This document shows, in pieces, positions 59,361-64,000 of a stretch of DNA of 64,000 nt. Source of the DNA: Lysinibacillus sp. FSL W8-0992 (GTDB taxonomy: Bacteria; Bacillota; Bacilli; Bacillales_A; Planococcaceae); contig NZ_JBBOZQ010000001.1 in assembly GCF_038008685.1 (NCBI RefSeq), forward strand, positions 4,560,380 through 4,624,379, read 5' to 3'. Numbering within the stretch: the stretch's first letter is position 1; each line of letters opens with the position of its first letter. The notes below the pieces were generated by a model that was not told the DNA's origin, ran no database searches, and saw nothing but the letters and a program-made list of their open reading frames with translations. The position numbers were made by a program, and so were the translations under genes.

Positions 59361-60908
59361 TTAAATTCCTACTCGGCCCATGCCATTAATGATTTTGTCT
59401 AATGTTTCATCGATAACGGTAATCATACGTGCATTTGCGTTATATGCTTGTTGGAATGTAATCATATTCGTCATTTCTTCATCAAGTGATACAGAAGTGA
59501 TTGAAGCACGGTTGTTTCCGATTGTTACAAGTAGTGTTTCAGAAGTAGCGTTTAAGCGCGCTGCTTCTTCTCCGTCGACACCGAGCTTTCCAATGATTCC
59601 TTGATAGAATGTGTTAAATGTTGCGCCGTCTAAATTTGCTTGAACTTTTGATTGGATATTTGAAAGCTCAAGTGCCCATTTGCCGTTCCCTTCTTCATTT
59701 GGCTTGTTAGAAGCAGCCAACTTTGAAGGATCTTTCAAAAGATCAGCATTCACTTTAATATTTCCGGCAGACATCGGTTTTGTATTATCAATTGGTTCAA
59801 AGAAATCGATTGTGCTTTGAGCACCTGTTAAATCATATCCTTGCTTATGCATCGCATTAAAGACATTTGCAAATTCAGACGCAAGTTTGTCGAGGTTAGC
59901 CATCGTTTCTGGATAATAGCCTTTAACATCTGCTCCATCTTGATATCCATAAGAGTTGATCAATGATAATAATTTACCTTTACCAGGCTCTAGCTGGTCA
60001 TATGTAATAGTTCCTGAATCTGCTGTACCTGTACCAGTTACATTGATGCTAGTAAATACTTTCGATAAATCCGTTCCATCAATTTGTGTAGCCCCACTAT
60101 TTACTTCGATGCTAGCAGCATCTTTACCATTCACTAATTTAATAGCTGTGTTTGTGCCATATGGCTTAAATGTAATAGTTACACTGCCTTCAGCTACACT
60201 AGAAGCAAGTCCACCAGAAGGAACGCGTTCAATTGAGACGGGGATATAACTATTTAATTCATCGATTAACACATCGCGAGCATCATATAAATCATTTGGT
60301 ACATGACCATTTGGCTCAACTTCTTGCACTTGCTTATTAATAGAAGCAATTTGCTTTAGTAATGAATTGATGCGATTTGTTGAAACACTAATTTCGTTAC
60401 CTAAGTTACCTTGAATTGTTTTTAATTGCGTATCAATATAGTTAAATGATTCTGCTAAATGGTTGGCACGTTCGATGGCAACTTTACGTGATGCCGCATT
60501 TTCTGGACCTGTACTAACATCTTGTAGACCTTTCCAGAACTGTTCTAATGCTGCGTTTAAACCGTACTGAGAAGGTTCATCCATTATATCTTCCATTTGA
60601 GATATTGCATTTGAACGTGATTCCCAATAACCTAGCTTATTTGTTTCCTGACGGTATTGACGGTCAATAAATTCATCGCGAATACGTTGAATGGAACCAG
60701 TCTCTACCCCTGTTCCCATATGTCCAGGGTAATTTGGCGTGTTTAAACCTGCCGTTGGGAAACCTGGTGTAGCTTGCATGTTTACTCGTTGGCGTGAGTA
60801 TCCAAGTGTGTTGGCATTTGAAATATTATGACCTGTTGTATATAAAGCAGATTGCTGTGTAAATAAACCGCTTCTACTTGTTTCTAAGCCCATGAATGTT
60901 GAGCGCAT
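59361..60908 (-). CDS. flgK: Flagellar hook-associated protein 1
   Basis: The 515-residue protein has the rod-hook N-terminal motif (FMGLETSRSGLFTQQSALYTTGHNISNANTLGYSRQRV), a variable serine/threonine-rich middle, and the C-terminal DEEMTNMITFQQAYNANARMITVIDETLDKIING. It forms the hook-filament junction. GGGAGG precedes the ATG. It lies in flgM-flgN-flgK-flgL order, as in B. subtilis. Confidence 0.97.
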   Translation of the reverse strand: MRSTFMGLETSRSGLFTQQSALYTTGHNISNANTLGYSRQRVNMQATPGFPTAGLNTPNYPGHMGTGVETGSIQRIRDEFIDRQYRQETNKLGYWESRSNAISQMEDIMDEPSQYGLNAALEQFWKGLQDVSTGPENAASRKVAIERANHLAESFNYIDTQLKTIQGNLGNEISVSTNRINSLLKQIASINKQVQEVEPNGHVPNDLYDARDVLIDELNSYIPVSIERVPSGGLASSVAEGSVTITFKPYGTNTAIKLVNGKDAASIEVNSGATQIDGTDLSKVFTSINVTGTGTADSGTITYDQLEPGKGKLLSLINSYGYQDGADVKGYYPETMANLDKLASEFANVFNAMHKQGYDLTGAQSTIDFFEPIDNTKPMSAGNIKVNADLLKDPSKLAASNKPNEEGNGKWALELSNIQSKVQANLDGATFNTFYQGIIGKLGVDGEEAARLNATSETLLVTIGNNRASITSVSLDEEMTNMITFQQAYNANARMITVIDETLDKIINGMGRVGI

Positions 60909-60941
60909 CTTTATTCCTCCCTTTAGTAACGTTTAAAAGAA

Positions 60942-61442
60942 TTATGCTTGCGAATCGAAGTACGATTTTTTGGCTACTGTATTCGTACCACGTACCTCAC
61001 GACCAGAGTAATTTATTTGCTCTGGGCGTGGGCGTAGCGCATCTAATGTTAGATTGACAAATTGTAATGATTGGAATACTAATTTTTGATTGAGTTCATT
61101 TTGTTTGCGTAAATCGTTGATGATTAGCATTAGTCGATTGCGAACAGCTGAAAGTGCTTCTTTTTCAGCTTCTTTTTCAGCAGCCTCGATGACATCAGCA
61201 ACAGACATTTTGTCAGTTGAAGCAATTCCTTTTGCTCCAAGGTATTCGGTTACCTGTACCTGGCGCTGTTGCTCGAGCTTATCAATGGCCGCTACATGTG
61301 CCTGCTCATCCTTGAGCATTTGGTCTAGTGCTTCGATATCGCCAGCTTTAATAATTTCTGTTTTTCTAAAGGCTAGTTCGAGTAAGCTTTTATGCATTCT
61401 CTCTAATATTGTTAATGTAGAACAAATTGTTTCTACAGTCAT
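60942..61442 (-). CDS. flgN: FlgN-family export chaperone (YvyG)
   Basis: The 166-residue helical protein corresponds to B. subtilis YvyG/FlgN, chaperone of the hook-associated proteins FlgK and FlgL. Signs are the helical N-terminal half (TLTILERMHKSLLELAFRKTEII), the central charged coil and the C-terminal QSLQFVNLTLDALRP. ATG 61440-61442, nine bases after AAAGGGTG, is preferred over a GTG four codons upstream. It immediately precedes its client flgK. Confidence 0.88.
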   Translation of the reverse strand: MTVETICSTLTILERMHKSLLELAFRKTEIIKAGDIEALDQMLKDEQAHVAAIDKLEQQRQVQVTEYLGAKGIASTDKMSVADVIEAAEKEAEKEALSAVRNRLMLIINDLRKQNELNQKLVFQSLQFVNLTLDALRPRPEQINYSGREVRGTNTVAKKSYFDSQA

Positions 61443-61468
61443 ATTACTAAGCACCCTTTCTGTATTTC

Positions 61469-61729
61469 CTAGAAACGATAATATTTCAGCATATCTTCAG
61501 CAACTTTGCGAGCATTGACCTTGTATTCTCCAGAATCAATATCTGCCTTTAATTGTTGCACGCGTTCAGCACGTTCAGTACTGTACGTCGTTACACCTTG
61601 CATTTCTTGCGCTGCTTTTGAAATTTCAATTTTGTCAGCGAATGACGCTTTATTGTCGCCAGATTTGACATTGCGTACTTGATTTTTATATGCGTTAACA
61701 GCATTAACACCATACGATGTGATTTTCAT
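61469..61729 (-). CDS. flgM: Anti-sigma-D factor FlgM
   Basis: FlgM holds the motility sigma factor until the hook is finished. The 86-residue protein has a disordered N-terminus and the conserved C-terminal DKIEISKAAQEMQ and RAERVQQLKADIDSGEYKVNARKVAEDML. ATG 61727-61729 is six bases after GGGGG; an ATG two codons earlier abuts it and is less likely. The gene has its own sigma-D-like promoter, as in B. subtilis. Confidence 0.95.
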   Translation of the reverse strand: MKITSYGVNAVNAYKNQVRNVKSGDNKASFADKIEISKAAQEMQGVTTYSTERAERVQQLKADIDSGEYKVNARKVAEDMLKYYRF

Positions 61730-61765
61730 GTTCATCCCCCTATCTTAAAAGCTTATCTTACTATT

Positions 61766-61791
61766 ATTTCGGATTGTCTCCAACAATGTTA
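61766..61791 (-). promoter_or_regulatory. Candidate sigma-D promoter of flgM
   Basis: On the minus strand TAAC (61788-61791) and TCCGAAAT (61766-61773) are 14 bases apart, a fair match to TAAA-N14/15-GCCGATAT. It is about 40 bases before flgM and downstream of the yvyF terminator. Confidence 0.45.
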
Positions 61792-61807
61792 AGTTTTCAA
61801 ATATAAA

Positions 61808-61843
61808 AAAGTGTGCTAATTTTGTTTAAAATTAACACACTTT
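61808..61843 (-). terminator. Terminator after yvyF
   Basis: AAGTGTGTTAATTTT pairs with AAAATTAGCACACTT (one G-T pair) around a short loop, followed by T-rich sequence on the minus strand. The 61844-61988 stretch before it holds no gene. Confidence 0.85.
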
Positions 61844-61988
61844 TGCTTATCAACCATCTTTAAGGTGTATAATTTAACTTCGTCATTTTGAATTTCCTGT
61901 TACAATTTGCTTGCTGATTCGCATGAGCATTGAACATGTGTAAGTGAAGGAAGCTCAACTCTAGTGTAAGACAACTCTTTTCATCTTG

Positions 61989-62402
61989 TTATTTTTTACG
62001 TTCAGCATGATATGTTACACGATCATGCTCAGCTACACTTTCACGGAACTCCTTCGCTGCCTCAAATGTGCGAAGTTCTGATTTTAATTCATCTTGGCAT
62101 TTTGTACATAGTTTCCCTGTTGTCGTTAAATGACCGCAGTTATCGCATGGATAGCCTAAGTTCGGGAACATTGCTGGCTGTAAACGACCTTTACGAACCC
62201 ACTTATACAATAGTTCCTCTTCAGCACCCGTTGCTTCCACAATTCGTTCTACTGTAGCCGCACGGTTTTCACGTTTTCGTAAAAAACGATAAACAATTTG
62301 GTATAATTCCTCTTCTGATTGCGCGCATTTATGACATACGTCTCTGACCCCTGTATAATTAAAAAACTCATTACATTTTGGACAATTTCGAACCTCAGCC
62401 AT
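61989..62402 (-). CDS. yvyF: TIGR03826/YvyF-family flagellar-region zinc-finger protein
   Basis: The 137-residue protein has two zinc-ribbon pairs at its N-terminus (CPKC..CHKC), a winged-helix-like middle (VERIVEATGAEEELLYKWVRKGRL), and two more pairs (CDNC..CTKC) before a charged tail. B. subtilis YvyF occupies the same place between comFC and flgM. Its role is unresolved; the layout resembles a DNA- or RNA-binding regulator. ATG follows GAGGAGG. Confidence 0.88.
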   Translation of the reverse strand: MAEVRNCPKCNEFFNYTGVRDVCHKCAQSEEELYQIVYRFLRKRENRAATVERIVEATGAEEELLYKWVRKGRLQPAMFPNLGYPCDNCGHLTTTGKLCTKCQDELKSELRTFEAAKEFRESVAEHDRVTYHAERKK

Positions 62403-62486
62403 CTATTCTTCCTCCTCTTGCATGATCACTATTTAATTACACGAATCCTAAATTCGTAATCTATTATACATGATGTTTTAGCATTT

Positions 62487-63077
62487 TCATCCATTAATTA
62501 AAGTGAAGGTTCGAACATTTCGGGCGCCCGCTTCTAGTAAAACTTGTTTCGCATGCCTTAGTGTTGTCCCTGTAGTTTGTATATCGTCAAAAAGGAGATA
62601 ATCTTTATGCTCAACTTGCGCTGTAGGCATTAGTCGAAAAAGTGGAGCTGATTTTATACGTTGCTCCCTATTTTTTGAGCTTTGTGTTTCTATAGTTGTT
62701 TTTTCTAATAGTTGTTTATAAGGAATATTAGCGGCATTTAGAAGCTCCTCCGTATGTGAGAAGGTACGTTCTTGTTGCTTAATAGGGTGCATAGGAATCG
62801 GAATAATTGTTGCTGTCTCACGTTTAAATTGTGCATGTAACTCCTGTCGAAATACTTTAGCGAGTGCAACGTCTTGAAGAAATTTAAATTGATGCAAATA
62901 CTTCTTCATTGCATCGTTATATTGATAAAGTGCTGTTGGTGTAGATGTACGCTCAAATTTGGAGGCACATTTTTCACAAAGGCAAGGTGAGAAGTTTCTT
63001 ATTAAAAGTGTTTTCCAGCTAGGAACGATACGCAAAGGCTGTGCACATAATAAACAAAACATTTCTACTTTGTTCAT
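62487..63077 (-). CDS. comFC: ComF-family phosphoribosyltransferase-like competence protein
   Basis: The 196-residue protein has an N-terminal cysteine cluster (CLLC..CLCEKC) and a C-terminal phosphoribosyltransferase motif (DYLLFDDIQTTGTTLRHA). ComFC is needed for natural transformation and is thought to aid handling of incoming single-stranded DNA. Its ATG overlaps the comFA stop by four bases. No comFB separates the two genes, unlike B. subtilis. Confidence 0.93.
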   Translation of the reverse strand: MNKVEMFCLLCAQPLRIVPSWKTLLIRNFSPCLCEKCASKFERTSTPTALYQYNDAMKKYLHQFKFLQDVALAKVFRQELHAQFKRETATIIPIPMHPIKQQERTFSHTEELLNAANIPYKQLLEKTTIETQSSKNREQRIKSAPLFRLMPTAQVEHKDYLLFDDIQTTGTTLRHAKQVLLEAGARNVRTFTLING

Positions 63078-64000
63078 TGCGAGAACGCTACCTTATTGTT
63101 ATATTTTATTTTCTCTCGTGCTTCATCCATTGCTATTGTAATGCCATGATGAAAAAACATCACATCTCCCTCTGCATAATTTTCATGCCGCCCTACTCGT
63201 CCAGCAATTTGAATCAATGCGCTTGCAGTAAAAATAGACGATTCTGCCCCAACAACAGCGACTTGTACATTTTTTATCGTAATACCTCTTTCTAATATAG
63301 TCGTCGTTAGTAACCCAGGAATTTCTTCATTACGTAGCTGAAGTACTTTCTGTTTCCTTTCTGGGTCCTCAGCATGAACGGCTAAAATACTTGCATGTAG
63401 CCTTTGAAAAAGTGGCGTTGCAATTTTCAACAATTCAACTTTCGAGAAAAATATAAGAAAAGGCTCTTTTTTAGTAAGCCGCTCCTCTGTCCATTCTTTT
63501 AACTTCCGAGGAATTTTCCCACGCTCTAAGCTTTTTTCATATCCCCATAGCGAGCTGAAGCGTGGCACTGGCAAAGGCTTGTTGTGGTATCTTTTTGGAA
63601 TAAATGAGCAATGATCAAACTCTTTGATTAATGACTGTGATGGTGTAGCTGTAATAAAGTAAGTTGAGGCTTTTGCAGTTTTAGCTTTTTTCACGGCTCT
63701 TGCTAATGTTTCATCGAATGAATATGGGAAAGCATCCGCCTCATCAATAATCATCACATCAAATGCCTGTTCAAAGCGATATAGCTGGTGAGTCGTAGCC
63801 AGTATTAGTTGCGCATATCCGTCCTGCTTCGGCGCTCCACCATAGTAAGCATGAATGACCGTTTGAGGAAAAACCCGTTGAAAGCGTGGAAATAACTCTA
63901 GCACCACATCCGTTCGTGGCGCGGCGATGCAAACCCGTAACCCCTTTTCCAACGCATAATGTACAGATTGAAAAAGCAGCTCAGTCTTCCCAGCCCCACA
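63074..64000 (-). CDS. comFA: ComFA DNA-uptake ATPase (5' end outside window)
   Basis: The visible 308 C-terminal residues of this DEAD-box-like ATPase begin at the edge with Walker A (CGAGKTEL), then VMIDEADAFPYSFDE, STYFITATPS and the late helicase motifs (TTILERGIT, ALIQIAGRVGRH). ComFA is the motor that helps pull transforming DNA across the membrane. The frame is open to base 64000, so the N-terminal zinc-finger part lies outside. It belongs to the ComK regulon in B. subtilis; two comK paralogs lie elsewhere in this window. Confidence 0.95.
   Translation of the reverse strand, partial: CGAGKTELLFQSVHYALEKGLRVCIAAPRTDVVLELFPRFQRVFPQTVIHAYYGGAPKQDGYAQLILATTHQLYRFEQAFDVMIIDEADAFPYSFDETLARAVKKAKTAKASTYFITATPSQSLIKEFDHCSFIPKRYHNKPLPVPRFSSLWGYEKSLERGKIPRKLKEWTEERLTKKEPFLIFFSKVELLKIATPLFQRLHASILAVHAEDPERKQKVLQLRNEEIPGLLTTTILERGITIKNVQVAVVGAESSIFTASALIQIAGRVGRHENYAEGDVMFFHHGITIAMDEAREKIKYNNKVAFSQ

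Overview
The window is low-GC Firmicute DNA that reads as a Lysinibacillus-like Bacillales chromosome. That assignment is inferred from the protein sequences, the ComK paralogs and a gene order matching the Bacillus subtilis hag-secA-prfB-uvrBA-ftsEX-ctpB region; no database was searched. Nearly every gene lies on the minus strand. The exceptions are azlC, azlD and one comK, so transcription runs from the 64 kb end toward position 1.

Read in transcription order, 64.0-56.1 kb is a late-competence and flagellar block: comFA (cut by the edge), comFC, yvyF, flgM, flgN, flgK, flgL, yviE, fliW, csrA and hag. The hag leader has a hairpin that presents a GGA triplet in its loop, and its Shine-Dalgarno lies in a second ANGGA motif. 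This is the layout expected for CsrA repression relieved by FliW. Between hag and flaG-fliD-fliT-fliS sits a 12-gene, AT-rich flagellin-glycosylation island (43.8-56.0 kb). It holds a Maf-type glycosyltransferase, legB/C/G/I/X/F-type legionaminic acid genes, and four less usual members: a second DegT-like protein that appears to start at ATT, a FemAB/GNAT-like acyltransferase, a methyltransferase and a CgeB-like glycosyltransferase. No standard LegH acetyltransferase is visible, so the sugar may be a modified nonulosonate. This is the most original system in the window.

At 40.6-39.6 kb are a PilZ-domain gene and hpf. A complete 16S-23S-5S rRNA operon without spacer tRNAs (38.9-34.0 kb), driven by three tandem promoters, separates hpf from secA. 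Next come a second comK (TTG start, with a short-ORF leader), a small zinc-ribbon gene, and prfB with its programmed +1 frameshift.

From 28.5 kb to 0 lie a tandem array of long palindromic repeats, a first comK on the plus strand, an IDEAL-domain gene, uvrB-uvrA with a LexA box, a yvlB-like gene, ftsE-ftsX with a coiled-coil M23 peptidase, a thioredoxin-like/membrane protein pair, a second repeat array, ctpB, minJ, csbA, azlCD with a divergent XRE-cupin regulator, a TVP38-family gene, addB-addA and a DUF418 membrane protein. An extended-hairpin repeat family recurs in at least four intergenic places. I see no prophage, CRISPR array, intact insertion sequence or tRNA gene.
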